Positions 26,209 through 34,997 of a stretch of DNA of 64,000 bases are shown in pieces. The position numbers were made by a program, and so were the translations under genes. The notes beneath the pieces are model-generated. The model saw nothing but the letters and a program-made list of their open reading frames with translations, ran no database searches and was not told where the DNA came from. This DNA comes from Chitinophagales bacterium (GTDB lineage Bacteria > Bacteroidota > Bacteroidia > Chitinophagales > Saprospiraceae), in contig JAFLBP010000010.1 of the NCBI GenBank assembly GCA_017303875.1, positions 117,806 to 181,805 on the forward strand. Reading direction: 5' to 3'. Within the stretch, counting starts at the first letter, position 1. The number at the start of each line of letters is the position of its first letter.

Positions 26209-27489
26209 ATGACATCTTTTATTGACGAACTCCGCTGGCGTGGCCTGATTCACGACGTGACGCCCGGTATTGAAGAACATTTTAAAAGCGGAACCGTCCG
26301 TGCTTACATTGGTTTTGACCCGACAGCGCCTTCGCTCACGATCGGTAACTATGTGCAAATTATGTTGCTCACTTTCCTGCAACGCGCCGGCCACCAGCCG
26401 GTTGTGCTGATGGGAGGCGCAACCGGCCGTATCGGCGACCCTTCGGGCAAAGACAAGGAGCGCGACCTGAAAAGCTACGACGAACTCGACCGCAACACCG
26501 CGCATCAGGAGCAACAAATGCGCCGTTTCCTGAATTTTGACACGGCCGTTCCAAACCATGCCCTGCTGGTAAACAACTATGCGTTTTACAAAGGAATGGA
26601 TGTGTTGACCTTTCTGCGCGATGTGGGTAAATACCTGACCGTCAACTACATGATGTCGAAAGAAAGCGTAAAACGCCGCATCGAAAGTGAAACGGGAATT
26701 TCCTTTACCGAATTCAGCTACCAACTCCTGCAAGGCTACGACGCCGTGCTGCTGCGCCGCGAACTGGGCGTGACCGTGCAAATGGGCGGCTCTGATCAAT
26801 ACGGCAACATCACCTCGGGCGTGGAACTCAACCGTAAAATCGACGACGCCAAAGTGTACGCCGTTACTACGCCCCTGCTCACCAAAGCCGACGGCACCAA
26901 GTTCGGCAAAAGTGAGGGCGGCAATATCTGGCTCGACGCTGCCCTGACCAGTCCGTACAAATTCTACCAGTTCTGGCTGAACGCCGACGATCGCGACCTG
27001 CCCAAGTTCCTGCGCTATTTCTCCCTGCGCACACAAGCCGAAATTGAAGCCCTGGAAGCCGGCGAAAGCCCGCAAACCATCAAACGCCTGCTGGCGGAAG
27101 AACTGACCACCCGCATCCACGGCGATGCAGAATTCAAGGCGGTACAGGCAGTTTCGCAACTGCTCTTCGACCCCAAAGCCGACGCCGACACCCTGCGCAG
27201 CCTCGATGCGCGCACGCTCGCGCAGGTGTCCGAAGAAATTCCGGCGCCTGGCGTTAAACGCAGTGTACTGGAAGGGCAGGTAAATATCCTGGACTTACTC
27301 AGTGAGCACACCGGTATCCTGAGCAGCCGCAGTGAGGCAAAAAAAGCCATTCAGAACAATGCCATTTCGGTGAACAAGGTGAAAATAAGCAGTCCCGACC
27401 ACAACGTCGGCCTCTCCGACCTGCTGCACGATCAGTTTGTAATGGTGGAAAACGGGAAAAAGAACAAGTATCTGGTAAAAGTCGGATAA
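26209..27489 (+). CDS. tyrS: Tyrosyl-tRNA synthetase
   Basis: This 426-residue class I synthetase charges tRNA-Tyr. The N-terminal domain has AYIGFDPTAPSLTIGN (about 31-46), in which the HIGH motif appears as TIGN. GGATGRIGDPSGK follows, then the tyrosine pocket (YQLLQGYDA, then QMGGSDQYGNI), and KFGKSEG stands for KMSKS. An S4 domain closes the protein (about 360-426: LSSRSEAKKAIQNNAISVN). Length and domain order are normal. Two hairpins, the second with a T-run, follow the stop. Confidence 0.95.
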   Translation: MTSFIDELRWRGLIHDVTPGIEEHFKSGTVRAYIGFDPTAPSLTIGNYVQIMLLTFLQRAGHQPVVLMGGATGRIGDPSGKDKERDLKSYDELDRNTAHQEQQMRRFLNFDTAVPNHALLVNNYAFYKGMDVLTFLRDVGKYLTVNYMMSKESVKRRIESETGISFTEFSYQLLQGYDAVLLRRELGVTVQMGGSDQYGNITSGVELNRKIDDAKVYAVTTPLLTKADGTKFGKSEGGNIWLDAALTSPYKFYQFWLNADDRDLPKFLRYFSLRTQAEIEALEAGESPQTIKRLLAEELTTRIHGDAEFKAVQAVSQLLFDPKADADTLRSLDARTLAQVSEEIPAPGVKRSVLEGQVNILDLLSEHTGILSSRSEAKKAIQNNAISVNKVKISSPDHNVGLSDLLHDQFVMVENGKKNKYLVKVG

Positions 27490-27496
27490 AAAAAGC

Positions 27497-27578
27497 GGGC
27501 CGGTGCTCAAATTACTTCAAGACCGGCCCTTTCAACAACTTGGTGAGCAACAGGCGCCTTCTGGCGCCTGTTTTTTTT
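27497..27578 (+). terminator. Tandem terminators after tyrS
   Basis: The first stem is GGGCCGGT / ACCGGCCC (27497-27529) followed by TTTC. The second is CAGGCGCC / GGCGCCTG with a TTCT loop (27551-27570) followed by eight T, a textbook intrinsic terminator. Confidence 0.9.
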
Positions 27579-27596
27579 ATTATATGGGCTAAAAAT

Positions 27597-27929
27597 CTAT
27601 TCCTCTCCGAGTCGCCGCCAGGCGTTATTTGCTGCATTCAGTTTTTTCAACAAACCCGACAAGTGCAAAAGCTGATACAACACTATGCCACAAAACAAGG
27701 CAGTTAAGGCTATCGGATAAGGCAAATAGTAGAAAAGCAGCGCTAAACCGACACTAAATAGCGCAAGCATAACATTGCGGCGCAACAGAAGCACATCCTG
27801 ACGATCAATACTGAGTCGATCGATAAAGCGCAGGTACAGGTTTACAAGGCCTGCAAATGTCCAGATGCTGAAAAATGCAGCAAAAAAGAGAACAAGCAAT
27901 TGGGTATATTCGGCGAGATTGGATAACAT
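27597..27929 (-). CDS. Small membrane protein of unknown function
   Basis: From the chosen ATG (MLSNLAEYTQLLVLFF) the protein has 110 residues with three hydrophobic segments (about 8-30, 48-66 and 68-88) and a charged C-terminus (KKLNAANNAWRRLGEE). The longer frame adds 14 residues before this Met without typical features. I do not recognise a family. The gene lies between the tyrS terminators and a separately promoted gene for a small exported protein. Confidence 0.6.
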   Translation of the reverse strand: MLSNLAEYTQLLVLFFAAFFSIWTFAGLVNLYLRFIDRLSIDRQDVLLLRRNVMLALFSVGLALLFYYLPYPIALTALFCGIVLYQLLHLSGLLKKLNAANNAWRRLGEE

Positions 27930-28049
27930 TTTCTTGAAAATGAATGTGTTATGCGCCCAAAACAGGCACAACGAGGCGCTGTTTCCGGAGCATTCCAGAG
28001 GTGAAAAAAGAAAAATAATAAGGAAAAAGGCGCGCAGAGCGCCCGCAAA

Positions 28050-28436
28050 TCAGGCTGCGATAGCAGCAGCGGGGGGCCTGAAAACAGCGCTTAACACCGC
28101 ATGGCTGTGAGGCGCTTCGTAGGGCGGAAGCGCATGGCGCGTCCAATGTTGCTCCGGCATCAACTCCGGAAGTTCAATAAAATAATCAAGGCAATAGGCT
28201 GGCTCATTTACCTCCGTCAGACCCTTTGGAAAACTTTTTTGCGCGTCGTCTTCCGTTCCCGCAACTTCTACCAGCACGCATTTACCGCTACACGTCGTTT
28301 CGATTTTATATCGATTAACACAACGATTTTCTGCTAAATAAGGTTGATGAAAGGCAAAAAGGCAAATCAGAACCGCTTTGCTGAACGCTTGCAGCAAAAC
28401 GAGACTGATTAATCCAATATGTAATGCCTTTTTCAA
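28050..28436 (-). CDS. Small exported Cys-motif protein (CxGKC) of unknown function
   Basis: The open frame starts with TTG, placed about 18 nt after a TACTTTTG promoter box, which supports this non-ATG start. The 128-residue product begins with a hydrophobic segment. It then has the pattern HQPYLAENRCVNRYK followed by TCSGKCVLVEV, which I recognise as recurring in small exported proteins of Bacteroidota, some near metal-related genes; no function is established. The C-terminus is Pro/Ala-rich. The three Cys may bind a metal or form a disulfide. Confidence 0.7.
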   Translation of the reverse strand: MKKALHIGLISLVLLQAFSKAVLICLFAFHQPYLAENRCVNRYKIETTCSGKCVLVEVAGTEDDAQKSFPKGLTEVNEPAYCLDYFIELPELMPEQHWTRHALPPYEAPHSHAVLSAVFRPPAAAIAA

Positions 28437-28453
28437 ATGAATATACTTTGCTG

Positions 28454-28461
28454 CAAAAGTA
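28454..28461 (-). promoter_or_regulatory. Bacteroidota-type -7 box (TACTTTTG)
   Basis: The minus-strand TACTTTTG is followed within about 18 nt by the TTG start of the CxGKC protein. It implies a nearly leaderless transcript. Confidence 0.55.
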
Positions 28462-28471
28462 AATATTTCTT

Positions 28472-29224
28472 TTAACTATTTATGGCCAAATGCCGTAAAT
28501 TCTCTTGTACATTCCCCCTTTCAAACCAACGTGCAAACACCACTAAAATACCGATAAAGCGACCAGGGTTTAAAATTCGCTGACTCATTCCAGCCACTTT
28601 TTCATCCAGACCGCTGATATATTGCTTTTGATCGGGATGCGCTGCCAGCGATACCGTATTGGCCCACGCGATGTCTCGCGCCACCACCATACTAAAACCG
28701 GCAAACTGTTCGTCGCGCTTTTGTGTAAGGGTATCCAGCAGGCCAAGCAATGGCGACACCCGGCTCAGGTGTTGTTGTACCTGATCTATTTCTCCCAGCA
28801 AAATTGAGTTTATTCGTTTAAAATCGACTTCAAGGCTGTCCATGGTCTGCGGCGTGCTGACGCTTGCTGCTGCAATACACAGATCCAGACTGATATGCGC
28901 GTTCATGCCCAGCATAAGGTGCTGCAAAATCAACAGATTTCCGTTTTGGGCAGCCTCAAAAGCGGCCCGCCAGGATTGGGTAACTCCCCCACCCGCTTTA
29001 AAATCGGCATATGCCTGCAAATAACGATTGGCAAAAATGACATCTAAGCGCTCCATGCGCTCATTGTCTTCAAATTGCTTGTTTTCAATGCCTTGCGCAA
29101 CCAATTCCGTTACGCGCAGGTATAATTGCGGAAAATATCCCAACATATCGCCGCGCTGTGTACAATCGGCAACAATGGCGCGCAATTGGAAAATTACATC
29201 CTGAATATTTGTAGGAAGAAGCAT
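28472..29224 (-). CDS. DUF5995 family protein
   Basis: This 250-residue protein is probably cytoplasmic, with no signal peptide or membrane helix. The segment LILQHLMLGMNAHISLDLCIA (about 93-113) is the core of the DUF5995 family, and the rest is predicted mostly alpha-helical. The function is unknown. It has no close operon partner: a 36-nt gap with a promoter box separates it from the gene downstream, and an inverted repeat lies upstream. Confidence 0.8.
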   Translation of the reverse strand: MLLPTNIQDVIFQLRAIVADCTQRGDMLGYFPQLYLRVTELVAQGIENKQFEDNERMERLDVIFANRYLQAYADFKAGGGVTQSWRAAFEAAQNGNLLILQHLMLGMNAHISLDLCIAAASVSTPQTMDSLEVDFKRINSILLGEIDQVQQHLSRVSPLLGLLDTLTQKRDEQFAGFSMVVARDIAWANTVSLAAHPDQKQYISGLDEKVAGMSQRILNPGRFIGILVVFARWFERGNVQENLRHLAINS

Positions 29225-29245
29225 TTTTTCTTTGGTTTTAAATGT

Positions 29246-29428
29246 TTGGGAATTAAAGGGTTTTAGGATTTTAGTGTTTTGGTGTTTTAGTGTTTTGGAA
29301 TTTTAGTGTTTTAACAGATTTTCAAAATTAAAAAACACACAAGCCCTGCCCTCAAAAAACGCTTAAATTCCAAAACACAAAAACACCAAAACACCAAAAC
29401 ACTAAAATTCCAAAACACCAAAACACTT
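29246..29428. repeat. Octad inverted repeat (GTTTTAGT/GTTTTGG units)
   Basis: Left arm units (about 29246-29312: TTTTAGTGTTTTGG and variants, including TTGGAATTTTAG) face reverse-complement units at about 29365-29428, with a 50-nt centre. The right arm ends 2 nt from the stop codon of the DUF1761 gene. Confidence 0.8.
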
Positions 29429-29430
29429 GA

Positions 29431-29937
29431 TCAGGCTACAGCACAAATAATACCGCCCATGAGCGCAAAAGTAATCACCCAGTAACCTAAGTGAATGGCC
29501 GTGTAACGCCAGCCGCGACGCTCAAACAGCGCATTGATGCCAATAACAGGCCAGGCGCCAAACAGGGCTGCAAGCACGCCGTGCAATGCACCGTGGCCAA
29601 AAGTGCGGTAGTTTTTGCCGTATTTTTCGTAAAATGCCATCAAATCACGATAAACTTCACTGTTGGGATCCATTTCCTGACCTGGCTTGGGTGCAACCAG
29701 GGAAAACAAATGCGACACGTGCAATACGACCGGTATTAAAAACAGCGAAAGGAACACACTGAACAACAACGTAAAGCCGAAGATTTTCAGCATATTGGCT
29801 TTTTTCAGGTATTCCGGGTCAAGACCCGTTGCTTTCATCCAGGCACGGCCCATTACCTTTTCATTGTAATAAATAAAACCCACCAAAAGGGGCACCAGCG
29901 CGCTGATGAGGGTGTAAAGAATGTTCAAGTACTGCAT
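29431..29937 (-). CDS. DUF1761 family membrane protein
   Basis: This 168-residue protein has four membrane helices (about 5-24, 50-78, 112-132 and 147-166) and the DUF1761 pattern, with VGFIYYNEKVMGRAWMKATG in the first loop. HGALHGVLAALFGAWPVIGI and a final HLGYWVITFALMGGII follow. The function is unknown. The stop codon touches an inverted repeat. It lies 33 nt downstream of the MOSC gene on the same strand and may be cotranscribed with it. Confidence 0.85.
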   Translation of the reverse strand: MQYLNILYTLISALVPLLVGFIYYNEKVMGRAWMKATGLDPEYLKKANMLKIFGFTLLFSVFLSLFLIPVVLHVSHLFSLVAPKPGQEMDPNSEVYRDLMAFYEKYGKNYRTFGHGALHGVLAALFGAWPVIGINALFERRGWRYTAIHLGYWVITFALMGGIICAVA

Positions 29938-29970
29938 GTTGGTTTTGATTTAGAAGATGAACAAGAAAAG

Positions 29971-30780
29971 TTAATCAAAGACAAGCAAGTCTCCTACCGA
30001 GATGCTTGCAGGTGCATGGCCCGTCCAGATTACATTTTGTCCGAACAGAATTTTATTACCCTGCTTGCGGTAAGTGGCGAGGGTTCGAAGGGGTTCGGCG
30101 CTGCGCATGCCATTTTCCTGATCGGTAGTGGTAACCACACAACGCGCGCAGGGTTTTACGCCCCGAAACGGGACAGCGTCGATACGAAAGTCCGACCATT
30201 CGTCTTCGGCATGTGGCAGTGCGCCACACACCACTAAATTGGGCCGGAAGCGGTTCATCGGCAGCGGCAACTCAAGTCGCTCGTTCAAAGCAGCCAGCGA
30301 GGCTTCGCTGATCAGAAGGTACGGAAATCCGTCGGAAAGGCTGACATGTTGCCCCTCCGGAGCATAACGCGGGTCGGTTATTCGGCGGGCGGCATCCGGA
30401 ATTTTTACCAGTGTAAGCGGCGCGCCCAAATGTACTGAAAACCAGGTATTAAAAGTTTCGGGATAAGCGAGCGCTTCGAGGGTATCATCCCAAATGGAAA
30501 CCTGCATTGGAATCAGGGCAGACTCCGGCCAGTCGAAGGGAATTCGCAGGCGCTGATGCGGCATTTTTTTATGAAAAACTTCCAGGTGCGTTGCCGTCAG
30601 CGAGCAGCTCAACTGCGTCATCAAGGGAAATTCACGCTGCGACATAAAGCGACCGCTCTCGTCGACCAGCATCCAGCGGCGATCGTGTTCCAGGCCGCGC
30701 ATTTCTACACGGGCGTCGGGCAGGGCAATACCACCGAGCGACTTGATGGGATAAACCCAAATCTCAGCTAAATAAATCAC
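29971..30780 (-). CDS. MOSC domain protein (Mo-cofactor sulfurase-like)
   Basis: The protein has an N-terminal MOSC beta-barrel (IWVYPIKSLGGIALPDA) and a C-terminal MOSC domain with the conserved Cys (GVKPCARCVVTTTDQENG) and NLVVCG before it, as in YcbX/mARC proteins, which bind molybdenum cofactor. The longer open frame begins at 30828, but a TATATTTG promoter box lies inside that extension (30808-30815). Translation therefore more likely starts at the GTG at 30780, giving 269 residues beginning MIYLAEIWVYPIKSLGG, which matches the family N-terminus. The substrate is unknown. Confidence 0.88.
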   Translation of the reverse strand: MIYLAEIWVYPIKSLGGIALPDARVEMRGLEHDRRWMLVDESGRFMSQREFPLMTQLSCSLTATHLEVFHKKMPHQRLRIPFDWPESALIPMQVSIWDDTLEALAYPETFNTWFSVHLGAPLTLVKIPDAARRITDPRYAPEGQHVSLSDGFPYLLISEASLAALNERLELPLPMNRFRPNLVVCGALPHAEDEWSDFRIDAVPFRGVKPCARCVVTTTDQENGMRSAEPLRTLATYRKQGNKILFGQNVIWTGHAPASISVGDLLVFD

Positions 30781-30807
30781 AAATTGGACATTATTTAATC
30801 CAAAATG

Positions 30808-30815
30808 CAAATATA
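30808..30815 (-). promoter_or_regulatory. Bacteroidota-type -7 box (TATATTTG) for the MOSC gene
   Basis: The minus-strand TATATTTGC lies 28 nt before the GTG at 30780. It decides the start choice for the MOSC gene. Confidence 0.6.
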
Positions 30816-30854
30816 TACTTTTTAACAATCAAACACCTTTTCCCGGGCAGGTGC

Positions 30855-32387
30855 TTACATCGCTGCCATTACTCCTGCGCAAATCGCCAGGGAATGAGTC
30901 TGAGCCGGGCGTTCCCCGATGCCTTGTTTGCTGATGGCACGGCGATAAGTCGGTTCCAGGTAAATGGAGAATCGGCGATTGAGTTTGACTAATCCGCGCA
31001 AGCCAACATCCGCCGTTGCGTAAACGTTGCCATCCACGCCGCCGCCTTCCAATATTCCTTTGCCTTCACGGCGCAGCTGTGGCGTGGCAGCGGGATTCGG
31101 CTGCGTACTGGGCGCCAAACCGGGGAAATACAAGGTTTTGTATTCGTATGCTTTGCTCAGCGCAAAATTCATGGAAAGACCAGCTAAGGCTTGTACCGAC
31201 AAACGACGGCCTTCGGCCAATTGACGGGTGAGGCGCAGGGGCACCGACAAAAACTCGCCAGATACCTCTTTATTATAGGAGCCGAAATACCCGTCGCTGA
31301 GGTTGCCGCTGTAAATTTCAAGCACGCGTTTAGGCTCGTATGATTTTTCGCTATACGCCATGCCGCTTTCCACTCCCCATTTTCCGCGACGGAAACCTAA
31401 ACCAATACCGGCGCTCAAGCCGCGGCGACGGGATGTTTTGCCTTCTGAAATGGTCGTATTATCGTCGGTACCCGCAAAATTGCTTACATACCACGCACTT
31501 GATTTGGGTGCTTTGACCGGTATGGCGACATTAGAAGTACTGACGGCCGCCGGAGCTATCGAAAGGCCGGATTGTGCAGGCGTTTGCAGCAGCGCAACGG
31601 CCGACATCAGGGGCTTGGCATGGTTCATTTCAAACCCATCACCGGAAGTTTGGGTAAGCTGTGCGCCGGCATCTGTATTTTCGGGCAGCTTATTGATAGC
31701 AGCCGGCTGAACGGGCGCCGCAGCAGCGGGCGACAGGGCTGAAACAAGGTTAGAATTGGTATTTTCAACAGGAAACGCTGTGGAAAGTGCGCCTTGGGCA
31801 ATGCCGGTCTTGGTATTTCCTTTATTTACCGGCGTAGGGTTGTGTGCTTTATTTGAAATCTGTGATTTTGAAGCGGCTGCGCCAACATTTCCGGCAAACG
31901 GAGCATTTCCGGAATCTTTAGTGCCTGCGGGCTGCTGATTGACAAAATACAAGGCCAAATTGGCAAAAAGCAGCAGGAAAACCGCGGCTTCAGCCAGTTT
32001 CATATACAAGACACGGCGCTTCCGCTGCTCCGCGGTTTGTAATTGTGCGCGCATGCTTTCCCAATGTTCCATTTGATAGGGCGCTTCAATATGGCCAAGG
32101 ATTTGGCGGAATTGCGCATCGCCGGGCATGGTTTCGGCGGGATCGGGCAAAGCGGTATCTAATTTTTTACTAAAAACATCCCAGGCAAAGGGGTCGGCGG
32201 GCGCCTCCAGGCCGGTAAGTGCGGTGGCAAAAGGGGCGTCGAACGGCAAAAGCTCGTCGTCTGCCGATTGTTCGGGCAGGCCGTCGAGTTTTTGGGCAAA
32301 ACTTTGCCAGGTGGAAGCATCATAAGGCACTTCCAGATGTTCCAGGGAGTCTTTAAAGATTTGGTCGAATGCTGTCGGATTATTCAT
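30855..32387 (-). CDS. Inner-membrane-anchored outer-membrane-barrel-like protein paired with an ECF sigma factor
   Basis: The start overlaps the end of the sigma factor gene by 8 nt (ATGAATAA), so the two are translationally coupled. The product (510 residues) begins with repeats of a cytoplasmic motif (HLEVPYDASTWQSFAQKL, HIEAPYQMEHWESM; about three copies in 1-130). One membrane helix (about 150-170), a long Ala/Pro/Thr-rich linker and a C-terminal outer-membrane beta-barrel-like domain follow. In Bacteroidota such proteins commonly follow ECF sigma genes, and the cytoplasmic repeats are candidates for binding the sigma factor. An anti-sigma role is inference. Confidence 0.75.
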   Translation of the reverse strand: MNNPTAFDQIFKDSLEHLEVPYDASTWQSFAQKLDGLPEQSADDELLPFDAPFATALTGLEAPADPFAWDVFSKKLDTALPDPAETMPGDAQFRQILGHIEAPYQMEHWESMRAQLQTAEQRKRRVLYMKLAEAAVFLLLFANLALYFVNQQPAGTKDSGNAPFAGNVGAAASKSQISNKAHNPTPVNKGNTKTGIAQGALSTAFPVENTNSNLVSALSPAAAAPVQPAAINKLPENTDAGAQLTQTSGDGFEMNHAKPLMSAVALLQTPAQSGLSIAPAAVSTSNVAIPVKAPKSSAWYVSNFAGTDDNTTISEGKTSRRRGLSAGIGLGFRRGKWGVESGMAYSEKSYEPKRVLEIYSGNLSDGYFGSYNKEVSGEFLSVPLRLTRQLAEGRRLSVQALAGLSMNFALSKAYEYKTLYFPGLAPSTQPNPAATPQLRREGKGILEGGGVDGNVYATADVGLRGLVKLNRRFSIYLEPTYRRAISKQGIGERPAQTHSLAICAGVMAAM

Positions 32388-32970
32388 CGGTATTGGTGGA
32401 TTGCCCCTGGTGATCAAAATCAATTTTACGCGCGGCGAAATACTCCTGGAGTTTTATCCGGGCTTTTACAAGGTTGCTGCGCGAGGTGCTTTCGGTGATT
32501 TGAAGGGCGTCGGCTATTTCGCGATGCGAATAACCTTCCACAACGAAAAGGTTAAAAACAGCGCGGTATGCGGGTGAAAGCGATTGTACGGCTTCCAGAA
32601 TTTCCTTCTCTGTCAAGCCACTCAGCACATCCGGCGCATCATCGGAGAGTTGGTAGGCATCGCTGATTTCTTCGGTGCGCCGGCGGTTGTTTTTCCGGTA
32701 ATAGTCGATACACGTATTTACAATAATGGTGCGAATCCAGGCGGGCAGCGAGGTACCAGGTTTGAAGCGGCCGATGTTTTGAAACACTTTGATAAAACCT
32801 TCATGCAGAAGGTCGAGCGCTTCATCGCGGGAACCGGCATAACGCAGGCAAATACCCATCATTTTACCATAATAGTGCTCGTAAACCTGTTGCTGCGCCC
32901 AGCGTTCGCGCCGAACGAGGGCCTCCACGAGGAGGGTATCTGTGTTGTTGATGGCGATGGATAAGTCCAT
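32380..32970 (-). CDS. ECF RNA polymerase sigma factor
   Basis: From the chosen ATG the protein has 196 residues with sigma-70 region 2 (about 15-85: YEHYYGKMMGICLRYAGSRDEALDLLHEGFIKVF) and region 4 (about 125-180: LSPAYRAVFNLFVVEGYSHREIADALQITESTSRSNLVKAR). These are the hallmarks of ECF sigma factors. The open frame extends 37 codons upstream, but the usual ECF length and N-terminus favour this start. It overlaps the following barrel-protein gene, which is probably its regulator or target. Confidence 0.92.
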   Translation of the reverse strand: MDLSIAINNTDTLLVEALVRRERWAQQQVYEHYYGKMMGICLRYAGSRDEALDLLHEGFIKVFQNIGRFKPGTSLPAWIRTIIVNTCIDYYRKNNRRRTEEISDAYQLSDDAPDVLSGLTEKEILEAVQSLSPAYRAVFNLFVVEGYSHREIADALQITESTSRSNLVKARIKLQEYFAARKIDFDHQGQSTNTDE

Positions 32971-33135
32971 AATTGTTCTTCGTTGTATTGAGGCACGGCG
33001 CGGCCGCACTGTGATGAATAACGCGCAGCGCCGAAAAACGCTGCTATACAAGGATGCCATTTTTGGAAAAAGCGTTGCCAAACACAGTAATTAACATGGC
33101 TGTTAATAATTTAAAACAAAAAATATCAAACAATA

Positions 33136-33168
33136 TTTGGTGTTTTTGTTTTAAGTGTTTTAAATTTG
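33136..33168 (+). promoter_or_regulatory. Bacteroidota-type promoter (TTTG, N21, TAAATTTG)
   Basis: TTTG at 33136-33139 and TAAATTTG at 33161-33168 are 21 nt apart. The start of transcription should be near 33175, about 100 nt before the glucosaminidase gene. Confidence 0.7.
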
Positions 33169-33274
33169 CATCACTTTGTTTTAAAAACGAAGCGACAATA
33201 ACACAGCAACACCGGCCTAAAGGCCGATCAATCAATCACTTAATGCAAGAACGCTTGTTTAAACCGCTACTGCC

Positions 33275-34198
33275 ATGAGCAACAAACACTGGTACACCGC
33301 GCCGGAAACAGCAATGCAGGAGGAATTTGTCCAACAAAAGGCTAAACAAAAAAAGAGTGCTTCAGAGTTTGCTCCGGGCCGCATTGTCGATCAAGCCCAT
33401 CGGGAAACTTCGGAAAGTATTCCGCTGGAAGCCTGGGTAAAATATCTGCAAAGGCTTCGTCTGTATGCCATGCACCGCTTCGGCAGCGCCGGAGAATTTT
33501 TTACCCGAAAAAGTACACTGCTGCAACTTTGCGCCGTTGTCGGCCTGATTGCGTATATCGCTTTTCCTTCCTCCGAAGGAGGCGCAGCTGAAATGGGCGC
33601 CGGTCGTTCCATCAAACAATTGATGGGCACTTCGCAGGTGAGCAACAAAGCATCAAAGCCAGAGAAAAAAGCGGCAAAAGCTGAAAAAACAAACGCCAAA
33701 GCGCCAGTTAAGGCTTCAAAAAACGAAGCAGCGCCGGTAGCCGCCTCCGAAATGCCGAAGTTTGACGCCAAAGCCTATATCAATAAATTCAAAGACATTG
33801 CCCGTACCGAAATGTACAAATACGGAGTACCTGCCAGTATCAGCCTGGCGCAAGGGCTGATAGAAAGCCGCGCCGGTACCAGTAAACTGGCTGTGGAAAA
33901 CAACAACCATTTCGGTATGAAATGCTTCTCGAAAAAATGCGGGAAAGGGCATTGCACCAATTTTACCGATGATACCCACAAGGACTTTTTTCTGAAATTC
34001 AAAAACCCGGGCGACAGCTGGCGCCAACATTCCGTCATGATTTCAAGCGGCCGCTACGCCTACCTGAAAAAATACGGACGCGATTACCGGCGCTGGGCCT
34101 TCGGCCTCAAAGCAGTCGGGTACGCGACCGACAGAACTTACGCGGAAAAGCTCATCGGGGTCATTCAGCGCTACGACCTGGATCGCTATGATCATTAA
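33275..34198 (+). CDS. Glucosaminidase-domain cell-wall hydrolase
   Basis: The protein (307 residues) has a single membrane helix (about 90-107), a Lys/Ala-rich linker and a C-terminal glucosaminidase domain (about 170-300). Key segments are YGVPASISLAQGLIESRAGTS, with the catalytic Glu in LIESRAG, and NNNHFGMKCF. This is the FlgJ/LytG-type endo-beta-N-acetylglucosaminidase fold that cleaves peptidoglycan glycans. Two Cys-containing loops (KCFSKKCGKGHC) follow the FGMK motif, as in Bacteroidota homologues. The type II membrane topology puts the enzyme in the periplasm. Confidence 0.9.
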   Translation: MSNKHWYTAPETAMQEEFVQQKAKQKKSASEFAPGRIVDQAHRETSESIPLEAWVKYLQRLRLYAMHRFGSAGEFFTRKSTLLQLCAVVGLIAYIAFPSSEGGAAEMGAGRSIKQLMGTSQVSNKASKPEKKAAKAEKTNAKAPVKASKNEAAPVAASEMPKFDAKAYINKFKDIARTEMYKYGVPASISLAQGLIESRAGTSKLAVENNNHFGMKCFSKKCGKGHCTNFTDDTHKDFFLKFKNPGDSWRQHSVMISSGRYAYLKKYGRDYRRWAFGLKAVGYATDRTYAEKLIGVIQRYDLDRYDH

Positions 34199-34226
34199 GA
34201 GCATGTTCTAAGAGCATGCTCTAAGC
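34198..34226. terminator. Hairpin between convergent genes
   Basis: Near-identical AGAGCATG elements on both sides of TTCTAAGA can pair (AGCATG / CATGCT). The hairpin lies just after the glucosaminidase stop and before the lptB stop. There is no long T-run, so its strength is uncertain. Confidence 0.4.
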
Positions 34227-34233
34227 ACTACGC

Positions 34234-34995
34234 TTATATTTCAATGTTTTTACGACGCAGCTCGAAGTGTTTGCCGAGGTAAACGCGGCGCACCACTTCA
34301 TCTGCGGCCAGCTCTTCCGCCGTGCCGTCTTTCAGGATTTTCCCTTCAAACATCAGATAGGCCCGGTCTGTAATGCTCAGGGTTTCCTGCACATTGTGGT
34401 CGGTAATAAGAATACCGATATTCTTGGTCTTGAGCTTGGCGACGATATACTGAATGTCCTCTACGGCAATCGGGTCGATGCCTGCAAAAGGTTCATCAAG
34501 CAGGATAAAGTTGGGGTTGGTCGCCAAAGCACGGGCGATTTCCGTCCGGCGGCGTTCTCCGCCGGAAAGGGTGTCGCCCATGCCTTTGCGTACACGATGC
34601 AGGTTGAATTCATCGAGTAGCGACTCCAATTTTTCTTCCTGCTGAATTTTGCTGAGTTTGGTCATTTCGAGCACAGCCCGGATATTGTCTTCCACGCTGA
34701 GTTTGCGGAAAACACTGGGTTCCTGCGGCAGATAACCTACGCCTTTTTGGGCACGCCGGTACATGGGCAGGTCGGTTACCTCTTCATCATTGAGGTAAAC
34801 ATTTCCTGAAGTCGGGCGGATAAAACCGACGACCATGTAGAAAGAAGTTGTTTTGCCGGCGCCGTTTGGCCCAAGCAAACCAACAATTTCACCTTGTTTT
34901 ACCTGAAAAGACACATCGTTAACGACGGTGCGCTTGCCATAGGTTTTGATCAGGTTCGACCCGCGCAGGATCATGCCTTGCTGCTGCTCGCTCAT
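34234..34995 (-). CDS. lptB: LPS export ABC transporter ATP-binding protein LptB
   Basis: The protein (253 residues) is a complete ABC ATPase with Walker A GPNGAGKTT, Q-loop YLPQEPSVFRKLSV (typical of LptB), signature LSGGERRRTEIARAL, Walker B FILLDEP followed by FAGIDPIAVEDIQ, and the H-loop ITDHN. It powers lipopolysaccharide extraction by LptFG from the inner membrane. The gene follows a YqeY gene by 2 nt and a conserved unknown gene, probably in one operon. Confidence 0.95.
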   Translation of the reverse strand: MSEQQQGMILRGSNLIKTYGKRTVVNDVSFQVKQGEIVGLLGPNGAGKTTSFYMVVGFIRPTSGNVYLNDEEVTDLPMYRRAQKGVGYLPQEPSVFRKLSVEDNIRAVLEMTKLSKIQQEEKLESLLDEFNLHRVRKGMGDTLSGGERRRTEIARALATNPNFILLDEPFAGIDPIAVEDIQYIVAKLKTKNIGILITDHNVQETLSITDRAYLMFEGKILKDGTAEELAADEVVRRVYLGKHFELRRKNIEI

Positions 34996-34997
34996 GC

